Part shown: positions 1 through 8,097 of the stretch, piece by piece
How the letters are laid out: each line of letters begins with the position of its first letter
Numbering within the stretch: the first letter of the stretch is position 1
Assembly: GCA_023395615.1 (NCBI GenBank)
Contig: JAEWYP010000024.1
Location: forward strand, 24,251 to 88,250
Origin: Bacillota bacterium
GTDB taxonomy: Bacteria; Bacillota; Clostridia; Christensenellales; Aristaeellaceae
Reading direction: 5' to 3'
DNA length: 64,000 nucleotides
Translations under genes and position numbers: made by a program
Notes under the pieces: model-generated
Databases searched by the model: none
What the model saw: the letters and a program-made list of their open reading frames with translations, nothing else
Told to the model about the DNA's origin: nothing

Positions 1-1
1 G

Positions 2-595
2 GTTGCCGGATTGTTTCCGCAGAAGACTAAAATCATCGACGTGGGCAGCGGGGCAGGCTTTCCCGGGCTACCGCTGGCGATTGCGCGCCCGGACTTTGAG
101 GTGCTTCTTCTGGATTCGCTGCAGAAACGATTGAAGTTTCTGGACGCAGTGATAGCGGAACTGGGGCTGACCAATGTTCGTACGGCGCATGCGCGCGCCG
201 AGGATGCCGGACATGATTCTGCGCTGCGCGAACGTTTCGATATGGCGACAGCGCGAGCTGTGGCAGCCGCGCCGACACTGATGGAACTGCTGCTGCCGCT
301 TGTGAAAGTGGGCGGGAAAGCGGTTTGCTACAAAGGGCCTTCTGCCGGGGATGAACTGCAGGCCGGGAACCGCGCCGCAAGAATGCTTGGGGGCGCGCCC
401 CTGCAAACACTGCCGGTAGAGGTGCCGGGTCAGCCGGACTGGCAGCATTGCGTTCTGGTGAGCGAAAAGCGATTGATCACCCCCCGAACCTATCCCCGAA
501 AGGCGGGCACCCCCGCAAAGGAACCGCTGGGCAATACCGAACCGGAAAACCATAATCGGAATGATACGGCGTTTAGTGGGCACAGTCGGCCCTAA
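2..595 (+). CDS. rsmG: 16S rRNA (guanine527-N7)-methyltransferase RsmG, 5' truncated by window edge
   Basis: RsmG puts a methyl group from S-adenosylmethionine on N7 of G527 in the 530 loop of 16S rRNA. The frame is already open at base 2, and the first visible residues lead straight into the SAM-binding motif IIDVGSGAGFPG. The usual N-terminal part, perhaps 60 to 70 residues, therefore lies outside the window. The TTG at base 11 is not a true start. The C-terminal part keeps the family signature TYPRKAGTPAKEPL close to the end. A short basic tail follows it (about 24 residues, rich in N and R), which is slightly unusual. The next gene has its own promoter about 15 bases downstream. Confidence 0.93.
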   Translation, partial: VAGLFPQKTKIIDVGSGAGFPGLPLAIARPDFEVLLLDSLQKRLKFLDAVIAELGLTNVRTAHARAEDAGHDSALRERFDMATARAVAAAPTLMELLLPLVKVGGKAVCYKGPSAGDELQAGNRAARMLGGAPLQTLPVEVPGQPDWQHCVLVSEKRLITPRTYPRKAGTPAKEPLGNTEPENHNRNDTAFSGHSRP

Positions 596-608
596 ACCTC
601 GCTTTTCC

Positions 609-637
609 TTTACGCTCCGGGGGGACTGTGCTATACT
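609..637 (+). promoter_or_regulatory. Sigma-A-type promoter for the CapA-like gene
   Basis: TTTACG (609-614), a 17-base spacer and TATACT (632-637). It starts 14 bases after the rsmG stop, so the CapA-like gene can be transcribed independently. Confidence 0.6.
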
Positions 638-678
638 GCAACCGTACGAAACCACAGCATTTTCACGGAGGCGAAGCC

Positions 679-1758
679 ATGAGGCGCGCACTGGCGGTAT
701 TGGTGGCAGCGTTGCTTCTGGGCACTTCGGCGATGGCGGAAACAAAGATTTACTCGTTTCCGTATACACAACCGCCTGCGGTGCTCAGCGATACAGCCCA
801 TGCGGTTGCGGAAGGGGAAACCGACGTAGTCCTGACGTTTGCGGGGGATTGTACGCTGGGTGGAGAACGCGCGGGCGGCAAACGGTTCGCCAATATGATG
901 GAGAAAAACGGTTATGCTTATCCTTTCGCAAACCTCCAGGGACTGTTTGCCACGGACGACCTGACCATGGCTAATCTGGAGGGCGTGCTGAGCAATGACT
1001 CGGCGGATAAGGTGAAAAAGAAGTTCAACTTTATCGGCAAACCCGATTTTGCGGAAATCCTGACGAAGGGAAACGTGGAGTGCGTGACGCTGGCCAATAA
1101 TCACGCGCTGGATTACGGCGAAAGGGGCAAGCGGGATACGGTTGCCGCACTGGCCGAAAAGACAATTGCTTACTGCGACGAACAGAATGTAACCGTTCTG
1201 GTAAAGGACGGCATACGCATCGGGTTTACCGCAAGCGGTCTGCAGCTGAACAGAGATACGTATCTCAAGCAGGCGCAAGCCTTGAAAGCACTAGGGTGCG
1301 CGGCGATTGTGCACAACATGCACACGGGTGAGGAATATGCCGACACCCTGACCTCAAACCAGCAGCGAACAGCAGAATTTCTGTCGGATAACGGAGCTGC
1401 GCTGGTTGTGGGGCATCATCCGCACGTGGCGCAGGGGCTGGCGCTGTATGGAAAAACGTATGTAGCTTTCAGCCTCGGCAATTGTGTTTTTGGCGGCAAT
1501 AGCGACCCGGACGATTACGACGCCTGCGTACTGCGAGCGACGCTGCGCTTCCAAAACGGAGCGCTGGCAAGCGAAACCGTTGCGCTGTGGCCGATTTGCG
1601 TAAGCGGTACGCGAGGACGAAACGATTATCAGCCCGTGCTGCTTTCCGGAGAGGACGCGAAGCGGGTGCTGGATAAGATGCAGAAAACATCGGCGTTTTC
1701 CCTGAACCCGATGGTGGACGGACAGGGCGCGGTACAGCCGACCGTGAACTGGCAATAG
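679..1758 (+). CDS. Secreted CapA/YwtB/PgsA-family metallophosphatase-like protein
   Basis: A 359-residue protein with a classic signal peptide: Arg-Arg, a hydrophobic core and likely cleavage after AMA at residue 20. The mature part is a CapA-type calcineurin-like fold, seen in TFAGDCTLGGE, MANLEGVLSN, LANNHALDYG and VVGHHPHVAQGL, which carry the expected Asp, Asn and His metal ligands. Family members take part in poly-gamma-glutamate capsule synthesis (PgsA/CapA), but most clostridial copies stand alone. No capB or capC is seen here, so the substrate is unknown. The ATG at 679 is chosen because GGAGG lies just upstream and the signal peptide begins there; an in-frame start at 628 would bury the signal sequence. 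Confidence 0.85.
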   Translation: MRRALAVLVAALLLGTSAMAETKIYSFPYTQPPAVLSDTAHAVAEGETDVVLTFAGDCTLGGERAGGKRFANMMEKNGYAYPFANLQGLFATDDLTMANLEGVLSNDSADKVKKKFNFIGKPDFAEILTKGNVECVTLANNHALDYGERGKRDTVAALAEKTIAYCDEQNVTVLVKDGIRIGFTASGLQLNRDTYLKQAQALKALGCAAIVHNMHTGEEYADTLTSNQQRTAEFLSDNGAALVVGHHPHVAQGLALYGKTYVAFSLGNCVFGGNSDPDDYDACVLRATLRFQNGALASETVALWPICVSGTRGRNDYQPVLLSGEDAKRVLDKMQKTSAFSLNPMVDGQGAVQPTVNWQ

Positions 1759-1770
1759 GAGGTTATACGA

Positions 1771-2388
1771 ATGGAACAGCAATTACAGGCGACGGTAGAA
1801 GCAATGCGCAGGCATGGGTTTGAAGTGATCCCGCTGGAAACGGCGGCGGAGGCGAAAGAATACCTGCTCAGCCACATCGCGGCAGGAAGCAGCGTGGGAG
1901 TGGGCGGCTCCGTAACCGTTCGCGATATTGACGTACTGCCGGCGCTAAAAAATAACGGTTGCAGCGTATACACCTCCTGGGGAGCCGATAAAGCGGAAGT
2001 GCCCCAGATTTTTGAATGCAGCCGAAAGGCGGACGTTTATCTGTCCTCCGCAAACGCGGTCACCCGCAACGGGAGTCTTGTGTTTATCGACGGCAACTGT
2101 AATCGCGTCGGCGCGATTCTGGACGGCCCCCGCATGGTCTATTTTGTGATCAGCCATTCCAAATGGGTGGACGGCGGTATCAACACCGCCGTGGCGCGCA
2201 TCAAACAGACCGCCTGCCCGCAGAACGCGCGCAGGCTTGGCCTGCAAACACCCTGCGCGCTTACGGGGCTTTGCAAGCCCGACGACTGCGGTGAGGCATG
2301 CATGTGCCGCGCCACGGTGTCGCTGGACCGGGTGCCCCGAGGGCGAAAGATGACGGTGCTGTTCGTGGAGGAAACGCTGGGTTACTGA
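1771..2388 (+). CDS. LUD-domain (LutC/YkgG-like, formerly DUF162) protein
   Basis: A 205-residue soluble protein of the LUD superfamily. It is recognised by VGVGGSVTVRDIDVLPAL near residue 50, the SSANAVTRNGSLVFIDGNCN stretch, and the tail pattern NARRLGLQTPCALTGLC followed by several cysteines (CKPDDCGEACMC). LutC-type proteins belong to lactate oxidation complexes. The stand-alone clostridial form lacks LutA and LutB neighbours, as here, and its role is not established. The cysteine cluster could bind metal or iron-sulfur (inference). The start ATG follows AGGAGG, and the gene lies 12 bases after the CapA-like gene, so the two are probably co-transcribed. Confidence 0.82.
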   Translation: MEQQLQATVEAMRRHGFEVIPLETAAEAKEYLLSHIAAGSSVGVGGSVTVRDIDVLPALKNNGCSVYTSWGADKAEVPQIFECSRKADVYLSSANAVTRNGSLVFIDGNCNRVGAILDGPRMVYFVISHSKWVDGGINTAVARIKQTACPQNARRLGLQTPCALTGLCKPDDCGEACMCRATVSLDRVPRGRKMTVLFVEETLGY

Positions 2389-2422
2389 ATCGCGCGAAAT
2401 ACACGCTGCATACAAAAAAAGC

Positions 2423-2452
2423 GTGACGCGCGCATGAGGTTTATGATACAAT
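2423..2452 (+). promoter_or_regulatory. Possible promoter for the peptidase-efp run
   Basis: GTGACG (2423-2428), an 18-base spacer and TACAAT (2447-2452), in the 127-base gap before the peptidase gene. The minus-35 box is weak. Confidence 0.35.
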
Positions 2453-2515
2453 ACAAATTGCGGCTTTATTCGCCGGAAGAGCCGGCGCCGTTCATGGTAA
2501 GGCTGCGAAAGGAAC

Positions 2516-3595
2516 GTGAACAGAGCAATGACGCGTGCACAGCGGCTGGCAGCCGCAATAGGGTTGAGAGACAACGAAGCGGTGATCGTCTACAGGCCCG
2601 CCAACATTTTCTACCTGACCGGGTTTACCGGCGAAGGTCTGGCGCTGATCGGTACAAAAAACGGGGCGATCGTTACCGATTTCCGTTATGTGGAGCAGGC
2701 GCAGCGGCAGTGCGGCGGGTTTGAAATCCTGAGCGTTGAAAAGGGAAAGACGCATGAAAACATCGCCGCTTCGCTTTGCGGGCGCTGGGGCGTAAACACG
2801 CTTTATTATGAAGAAGACGGACTGACCGTACGCACATTCCGCCAGGCGCGGGAAGCGCTCCCCTCCGCGGAATGGAAGCCCATGAACGATGAGATCGAGC
2901 TTCTGCGGCAGATCAAGGATGCCGGAGAAATCAGCCTGATCGAAAAAGCCTGCAAAATCACCGGAGAATCCTTTGAACGGATCCTTTCGGAAATCCATGA
3001 GGGAATCACGGAAAAGGAACTGGCGGTAAAGCTGGAGTTCGATATGCTCTTTCACGGCGCCGATGCCGCGGCGTTTACCACCATTGTCGCAGCAGGCGCG
3101 AACGGTTCGCTGCCACACGCGGTGCCGGGTGACCGCCCGATCCGCAATGGGGACATGATCACCATGGATTTCGGCGCCAAAGTAGGCGGTTACTGTGCCG
3201 ATATGACGCGCACCGTAGCCCTTGGGCAACCGAGCGACGAAATGAAGCGCGTGTATCAGACGGTGCTGACCGCCCAGAAGATGGCGGAGGAAGCGGTTTG
3301 CGCAGGCGGCGATTGCCACGCGATCGACGCGTTGGCTCGCGACTACATTGACGCGCAGGGGTATGCGGGCCGTTTCGGCCACGGACTGGGCCACAGCCTT
3401 GGGATAGAAATCCACGAAAGCCCGCGCCTGAGCCCGACTGCTCAGGGTAAGCTTGTGGAAAATATGCTGATGACTGTGGAGCCGGGCGTATATCTGCCGG
3501 GAATCGGCGGCGTGCGCATCGAAAACACCGTTACGGTGCTGAAAGACGGCTGCCGCGCGCTGACCCTGCCGACCAAGGAATTGATTATACTGTAA
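2516..3595 (+). CDS. Xaa-Pro aminopeptidase / M24B metallopeptidase
   Basis: Removes N-terminal residues preceding proline, using a dinuclear metal centre. The 359-residue protein has the short N-terminal creatinase-like domain (about residues 1-130), then the pita-bread catalytic domain. Metal-ligand motifs appear in order: MDFGAKVGGYCADMTRT (two Asp), GHGLGHSLG (His), VEPGVYLPG (Glu) and RIENTV (Glu). The YpdF/PepP-type gene directly upstream of efp is a common Bacillota arrangement. The start is uncertain: GTG 2516 lies very close to the AAGGA, and ATG 2528 lies rather far from it. Confidence 0.92.
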   Translation: MNRAMTRAQRLAAAIGLRDNEAVIVYRPANIFYLTGFTGEGLALIGTKNGAIVTDFRYVEQAQRQCGGFEILSVEKGKTHENIAASLCGRWGVNTLYYEEDGLTVRTFRQAREALPSAEWKPMNDEIELLRQIKDAGEISLIEKACKITGESFERILSEIHEGITEKELAVKLEFDMLFHGADAAAFTTIVAAGANGSLPHAVPGDRPIRNGDMITMDFGAKVGGYCADMTRTVALGQPSDEMKRVYQTVLTAQKMAEEAVCAGGDCHAIDALARDYIDAQGYAGRFGHGLGHSLGIEIHESPRLSPTAQGKLVENMLMTVEPGVYLPGIGGVRIENTVTVLKDGCRALTLPTKELIIL

Positions 3596-3625
3596 TACGG
3601 ACAATAGGAACGGAGGAGCAAACCA

Positions 3626-4183
3626 ATGATTACTGCAGGCGAGTTCAGGAAGGGCGTTACCATCGAATGGGATGGCGGCGTTTGGAACATTGTGGATTTT
3701 CAGCATGTGAAACCTGGCAAGGGCGCGGCGTTCGTACGTACGAAGATTAAGAACATCATGACCGGCGCGGTGGTGGAGCGTACCTTCAACCCCACGGACA
3801 AAATGCCCCGCGCGGTAGTGGAAACCAAGGAAATGCAGTATGTATATGCCGATGGCGGCCTGTATTACTTCATGGATTTGGATACCTATGAGCAGATCCC
3901 CCTGAACCAGGAAAGCGTGGAGGACGCGATCCCCTATGTGAAGGAAGGCACCAACGTAACGGTGAAGTTCTTCAAGGGTTCGGCTTTCAACGTAACGGCC
4001 CCCAACTTTGTGGAGCTGGAAGTGACCAACACCGAGCCGGGCTTTAAAGGTGATACCGCCAGCAACACTTATAAGCCCGCGACCGTGGAAACCGGCTATA
4101 CCCTGCAGGTGCCGCTGTTTATCAACACTGGCGACCGTATCCGTATCGATACCCGCGTGGGTGAATATATGGAGCGCTGCTGA
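3626..4183 (+). CDS. efp: Translation elongation factor P
   Basis: EF-P binds between the P and E sites and relieves ribosome stalling at polyproline. The protein has the usual 185 residues and three beta-barrel domains. The domain I loop reads HVKPGKGAAFVRTK, placing Lys32 at the tip as in Bacillus subtilis EF-P, where that lysine is modified. No EpmA/EpmB or EarP gene is in the window, so the modification type is unknown. The C-terminal signature GDRIRIDTRVGEYMERC is intact. ATG 3626 is preceded by CGGAGGAGC. The gene is 30 bases downstream of the proline peptidase and probably shares its transcript. Confidence 0.97.
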   Translation: MITAGEFRKGVTIEWDGGVWNIVDFQHVKPGKGAAFVRTKIKNIMTGAVVERTFNPTDKMPRAVVETKEMQYVYADGGLYYFMDLDTYEQIPLNQESVEDAIPYVKEGTNVTVKFFKGSAFNVTAPNFVELEVTNTEPGFKGDTASNTYKPATVETGYTLQVPLFINTGDRIRIDTRVGEYMERC

Positions 4184-4270
4184 GCGATCACCCGGCACAG
4201 GCGCTGTGCCTGCACCCTATCCATCCGCGACGACGGCCCTGCTGTGTTACGGCGGGGGAAAGGAAAACAT

Positions 4271-4732
4271 ATGAGCAGTATTACGGATCGTACCGCATAC
4301 CTGCGCGGCCTTGCCGAGGGATTGAACCTGGACAAGGAGAAGAACGAGAATCGCCTGATGCTGGAAATGCTCGCCGTGATGGACGAGATGGCGCAGAAGA
4401 TCAAGGATGTTGAAGACGATGTGGACGAGCTTGACGAATACGTTGAGTCCATCGACGGCGATCTGGGCGACATTGAGGACGCGCTTTTTGGCGAAGAGGA
4501 AGACTTTGACGAAGACGACGACGGGGAGGATGACGAGGAAACCGAGGAGTTCGACGAGAACGAAGAACTTTCCTTCGATTGCCCTCACTGTGGCAAAACG
4601 ATGCAGATCAAGGCCGCGGACATCGACTTTGATGAAAGCCCGCTCTGCCCCAACTGTCATCAGCCCTTCTTTCCGGACAACATCGAAGTGGAACCGTCCG
4701 ACGGGGAACCCCCGGAAGGTGACAATCCCTGA
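4271..4732 (+). CDS. CD1247-family acidic zinc-ribbon protein
   Basis: A 153-residue protein in three parts. The N-terminal helical region (about 1-60) reads YLRGLAEGLNLDKEKNENRL, the CD1247 N-terminal domain found across Clostridia. A very acidic stretch runs over about residues 70-100, mostly Asp and Glu. A C-terminal zinc ribbon has CPHCGK and CPNCHQ pairs. Function is unknown; databases have sometimes mislabelled such proteins as regulators. Placement after efp and before a strong terminator suggests it is the last gene of the peptidase-efp operon. ATG 4271 has GGGGGAAAGGA upstream. An overlapping start at 4244 lacks such a site. Confidence 0.8.
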   Translation: MSSITDRTAYLRGLAEGLNLDKEKNENRLMLEMLAVMDEMAQKIKDVEDDVDELDEYVESIDGDLGDIEDALFGEEEDFDEDDDGEDDEETEEFDENEELSFDCPHCGKTMQIKAADIDFDESPLCPNCHQPFFPDNIEVEPSDGEPPEGDNP

Positions 4733-4772
4733 CGCCCAACAGTCGTGCGGGGCAGTTTGCCTGTAGCCTTAC

Positions 4773-4830
4773 ACACCGCGCCCTTTTTGACCGGATGGAA
4801 GAATCCGGACAGAAAGGCGCGGTGTTTTTT
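4773..4830 (+). terminator. Rho-independent terminator after the CD1247-family gene
   Basis: A ten-base stem ACACCGCGCC (4773-4782) pairs with GGCGCGGTGT (4816-4825) and is followed by TTTTT. A nested CCGGAT/ATCCGG hairpin lies in the loop. Confidence 0.9.
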
Positions 4831-4925
4831 GAACCCGCAGGCAGCAGAACTGTTTCTTTTTCGTGCTTTTCGCGCTATAGTACCGGATATGAACCTTTCG
4901 GGCGGACACACGTAGAGCAGCGCGG

Positions 4926-4954
4926 TTTACAATTCTCCTCTCAAACGTTATAAT
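4926..4954 (+). promoter_or_regulatory. Strong sigma-A promoter for the pantothenate operon
   Basis: TTTACA (4926-4931), 17 bases, then a perfect TATAAT (4949-4954). It drives the ECF S component and coaX. Confidence 0.85.
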
Positions 4955-4960
4955 AAGTTT

Positions 4961-5082
4961 TCAGGAGTCGCGCCGATACCTTCGGGGTCGGACGCAAAAG
5001 GCTCCCTCGTCCCTTATTCGGCCGCACGGGTCGGCCAGATCGTCGGGTATCTTGTGAAGAACTCGAACGGAGGAAAAAGTCT
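4961..5082 (+). other. GC-rich, possibly structured 5' leader
   Basis: About 120 transcribed bases precede the S-component gene. GATACC near 4976 could close a small UUCG-loop hairpin (CCGA...TCGG) or pair with GGTATC near 5047, giving two mutually exclusive folds. No known riboswitch was recognised. The rest of 4831-4925 holds nothing identifiable. Confidence 0.3.
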
Positions 5083-5811
5083 ATGAAATCGAAAACAGGT
5101 TCCCATCGTGGAAAATCCACCCTTGCCATCCGACGGATGGTGGTTACCGCAATGTTTGCCGCGATCACCGCGTTGCTTGCCTTTACCCCGATTGGGATGA
5201 TTACGTTACCCCCGCCGCTGCCAGCGGTTACGCTGGTGCACCTGCCGGTTATTCTGGCCGCACTGGTGGAAGGCCCGCTGGTCGGCGTGGGAGTGGGCTT
5301 GATTTTTGGCCTTTGCAGCCTGATCCGCGCATGGGGCAGCGGTATGGTAGGGCTTACGCTGTTCTTCCGCGATCCGCTGGTCAGCGTCGTACCCCGGATG
5401 ATCATTCCGTTGACGGCCTGGGGCACGTATACCTTATGGAAGCGCGTGGTAAAGCGCAAAGGTATTGCCGATAAGGTGGGTGCGGGAATCGCTTCGGCGG
5501 TCGGGGCGGTCACCAATACCGTGCTTTGTTTGGGCATGATCGTGATTCTGTACGGCGGAGATTTAACCGTGCTGGTCAACAACCTGATATCCGGCGGTAA
5601 TACAGGCGCGGCCTACCTGAACAACGCGGGCGCGTGGCTGGTGGCGGTTGTAGGATTACCAAACGGACTGGCGGAAGCGGCGGTAGCCGCAGTGCTGGTG
5701 CCGATGGTGAAAATCGCCGTGGATGCTGTTAACCGTCGCAGCGGAATCGGCCGCGCACCGGATAGAAAAATTGCCACGGACGATTCGGCCCGAGAAGCCC
5801 CCAAAGCCTGA
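5083..5811 (+). CDS. ECF transporter S component, probably pantothenate-specific (PanT-like)
   Basis: An integral membrane substrate-binding subunit of an energy-coupling-factor vitamin transporter, 242 residues with about six hydrophobic helices. An N-terminal basic segment is followed by RRMVVTAMFAAITALLAF, matching the start of S components, where the AxxxA face contacts the shared EcfT. The ATPase and EcfT genes are not nearby, as expected for group II ECF systems. The substrate is inferred only from the neighbour: coaX, the first enzyme of CoA synthesis from pantothenate, begins 40 bases downstream. The start ATG follows GGAGGAAAAAG. Confidence 0.8.
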   Translation: MKSKTGSHRGKSTLAIRRMVVTAMFAAITALLAFTPIGMITLPPPLPAVTLVHLPVILAALVEGPLVGVGVGLIFGLCSLIRAWGSGMVGLTLFFRDPLVSVVPRMIIPLTAWGTYTLWKRVVKRKGIADKVGAGIASAVGAVTNTVLCLGMIVILYGGDLTVLVNNLISGGNTGAAYLNNAGAWLVAVVGLPNGLAEAAVAAVLVPMVKIAVDAVNRRSGIGRAPDRKIATDDSAREAPKA

Positions 5812-5851
5812 ATCGCAACCGAACGGGCCGGAATATAAAGGAGAGTACGCC

Positions 5852-6619
5852 ATGATCTTCACCATGGACGTGGGAAACACCAACATCAAAACAGCCCTGT
5901 TTGAAGGAACAGAGATGGTCAAGTACTGGCGGGTTTCCACCAGTAAAACTTATACGTCCGACGAATATGGGATTCTGCTGGCTAACCTTTTTACGCACGA
6001 GGGCGTGGACATGCGGGATGTTTCCGGCGTGGCGATTTCCAGCGTTGTACCGACGATTAACTTTACGCTGGAGCACATGTGCAAGAACTATTTTGGGGTT
6101 ACCCCCATGATGGTGGAACCGGGGATTAAGACCGGAATCAACCTGAAATACGAAAACCCAAGAGAGCTGGGAAGCGATCGCATTGCCAATGCCGTGGCCG
6201 CCTACGAACAGTATGGAGGACCCTGCATTTTTATCGATTTCGGAACAGCGACTACATTCGGCGCTCTGGACGCGAAAGGTAATTTTCTGGGGGGATGCAT
6301 TTGCCCGGGTATCAAACTTGCGAGTGAAGCGTTAGTCGGACGCACCTCCAAATTACCCCGCTTTGAGCTGATCAAGCCGGAGACCGTGATTGGGAAAACA
6401 ACTGTAACGAACCTGCAATCCGGTCTGATTTATGGCTACATCGGGCAGGTGGATTATCTGGTAAAACGGATGCGGGCAGAACTGAACGCTCCCAACGCGT
6501 TCGTTGTGGCGACCGGAGGCATGGCGGTGCTGGTGGCGCAGGATGACAAGTGTATTGATAAGCTGGACGGATTGCTTACGTTAAAAGGACTGCGAATCCT
6601 GTATGAGCGGAATCACTGA
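5852..6619 (+). CDS. coaX: Type III pantothenate kinase
   Basis: Phosphorylates pantothenate at the start of coenzyme A synthesis. Type III enzymes are insensitive to CoA feedback and need a monovalent cation. The 255-residue protein begins MIFTMDVGNTNIKTALFEG, with the phosphate-binding DVGNTN, and has the GSDRIANAVAAYE and FIDFGTATTFGAL motifs and GGCICPGIKLASEAL. ATG 5852 with AAGGAGAG upstream gives the normal length; the longer frame from 5723 would run back into the S-component gene. It sits between the transporter gene and homoserine dehydrogenase with short gaps, so all three are probably co-transcribed. Confidence 0.95.
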   Translation: MIFTMDVGNTNIKTALFEGTEMVKYWRVSTSKTYTSDEYGILLANLFTHEGVDMRDVSGVAISSVVPTINFTLEHMCKNYFGVTPMMVEPGIKTGINLKYENPRELGSDRIANAVAAYEQYGGPCIFIDFGTATTFGALDAKGNFLGGCICPGIKLASEALVGRTSKLPRFELIKPETVIGKTTVTNLQSGLIYGYIGQVDYLVKRMRAELNAPNAFVVATGGMAVLVAQDDKCIDKLDGLLTLKGLRILYERNH

Positions 6620-6635
6620 TAAAGGAGTTGCGACC

Positions 6636-7919
6636 ATGAGCAAGGAGATCACCATCGGCTTTCTGGGCTGCGGCAACGTGGGGAGTGGAGTATGGCGTCT
6701 GCTGGAAGGGTTTGGCCCGGATATTGAGCACCGGGCGGGTCTGCGCTTCCATATTAAGAAGATACTGGTGCGCGACCTGACAAAGAAGCGTGACATCTCT
6801 TTCCCCGACGGTGTGCTGACCGATCGCCCGGACGACGTGCTGAACGACCCGGAAATCCAGATTGTGGTCGAATTCCTCGGCGGCGAAGAACCGGCATACT
6901 CTCTGCTGATGCGTGCGCTGAACGCAGGCAAAACAGTGGTGACGGCGAACAAGGTTGCGTTTGCCCTGCATTGGCATGAGCTGCAGAAAGCCGCGAAGGC
7001 GAACGGCGCGGGATTGTATTACGAAGCGGCGGTTTGCGGCGCGATCCCCATTATCCATTCGCTGGAGGAAAGCCTTCAGGCCAACCGGATTGATAAAATC
7101 TACGGCATTGTGAACGGCACTACGAACTACATCCTCTCACGCATGAGTAAGAATGCCGAGGATTATGCAACGGTGCTCAAAGATGCGCAGCGTCTTGGGC
7201 TGGCGGAGCCGGATCCCTCGTCGGACGTGGAGGGACTGGATGCGGCCTATAAACTGAGCATTCTGGCGTCGCTGGCGTTCCATGGCCGCGTGCCTTTTGA
7301 GGATGTGTATACGGAGGGAATCACGCATATCAGCGCCGAGGACATTCACTGTGGGCAGGAACTGGGCTATACGTTAAAACTCCTGGCCATTGCCAAACGC
7401 GAGGGCCTGGATGTGGAAACGCGCGTACATCCCACCTTTATCCGCAGCGATCACCCGCTGGCTAATGTGTCCGGATCGTTCAACGCCGTATACCTGCATG
7501 GGCATGCCTGCAAGGAAATGATGTTTCTGGGGCGCGGCGCGGGGGATATGCCCACGGCCAGTGCCATCGTGAGCGATCTGGAGCGTGCCGCAACCGCCTG
7601 CCAGCACCTGTACCCCACGTTTGCCAACGAGTTGAACCCGAAAGTTGCACTGCGTAACAACACAGACTGGCAATGCCCTTTCTATATCAGGATGCTTGCT
7701 CAGGACGAGCCCGGCGTGCTCAGCCGTGTTGCCAAATGCTTTGCGGACGAGAATGTGAGCATCGCGGCCGTGCAGCAAAAGGGCGAACGCCAGAACGGGC
7801 GGGTGACGCTGGTGGTCATTACCCATACGGCGAGCGAGAAGGCTATGCAGCGCGCCATGAAAGCGCTGAGCGCCGATATCGCCACGCTGGAAAGCTTTAT
7901 CCGAGTGGAACAGGAATAA
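6636..7919 (+). CDS. hom: Homoserine dehydrogenase with C-terminal ACT domain
   Basis: Reduces aspartate semialdehyde to homoserine with NAD(P)H, the branch point to threonine and methionine. In 427 residues the order is a Rossmann fold (IGFLGCGNVGSGVWRLL, residues 5-21), a catalytic region with TANKVAFA (substrate lysine) and GIVNGTTNYIL, then an ACT regulatory domain from about residue 345 (IRMLAQDEPGVLSRVAKCF). The ACT domain implies allosteric control, typically by threonine. ATG 6636 follows AAAGGAG and gives the canonical N-terminus. The gene lies 16 bases after coaX; no thrB or thrC follows in the window. Confidence 0.95.
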   Translation: MSKEITIGFLGCGNVGSGVWRLLEGFGPDIEHRAGLRFHIKKILVRDLTKKRDISFPDGVLTDRPDDVLNDPEIQIVVEFLGGEEPAYSLLMRALNAGKTVVTANKVAFALHWHELQKAAKANGAGLYYEAAVCGAIPIIHSLEESLQANRIDKIYGIVNGTTNYILSRMSKNAEDYATVLKDAQRLGLAEPDPSSDVEGLDAAYKLSILASLAFHGRVPFEDVYTEGITHISAEDIHCGQELGYTLKLLAIAKREGLDVETRVHPTFIRSDHPLANVSGSFNAVYLHGHACKEMMFLGRGAGDMPTASAIVSDLERAATACQHLYPTFANELNPKVALRNNTDWQCPFYIRMLAQDEPGVLSRVAKCFADENVSIAAVQQKGERQNGRVTLVVITHTASEKAMQRAMKALSADIATLESFIRVEQE

Positions 7920-7967
7920 CGAACGTGAAACGACTGTAACAAACCTGTCGATGAAACGTTGGACTGA

Positions 7968-8004
7968 CGGAAATGCTTATGTACTCCGCATTTCCGCGCG
8001 GAGT
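7968..8004 (+). other. Overlapping alternative hairpins between hom and plsY
   Basis: CGGAAATGC (7968-7976) pairs with GCATTTCCG (7988-7996). ACTCCGC (7983-7989) pairs with GCGGAGT (7998-8004). The two stems share bases and cannot form together. There is no U-tract, so this is not a standard terminator. Confidence 0.35.
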
Positions 8005-8021
8005 TGCATCGTTGCACACTT

Positions 8022-8050
8022 TTGCGTTCCGTCGGTTACCATGGTATAAT
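8022..8050 (+). promoter_or_regulatory. Promoter for plsY
   Basis: TTGCGT (8022-8027), 17 bases, then a perfect TATAAT (8045-8050). Transcription would begin about 40 bases before the plsY ATG. Confidence 0.75.
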
Positions 8051-8097
8051 TTGTTCCGGACATGAACAAAAATTCGACAGGGATTAAGGAGAGTGCC

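Noticed and set aside
2492..4198. 568-codon open frame on the minus strand opposite the peptidase and efp genes
   Set aside because: It is the antisense shadow of two clear genes, with no recognisable domain; GC-rich codon use keeps the opposite frame open.
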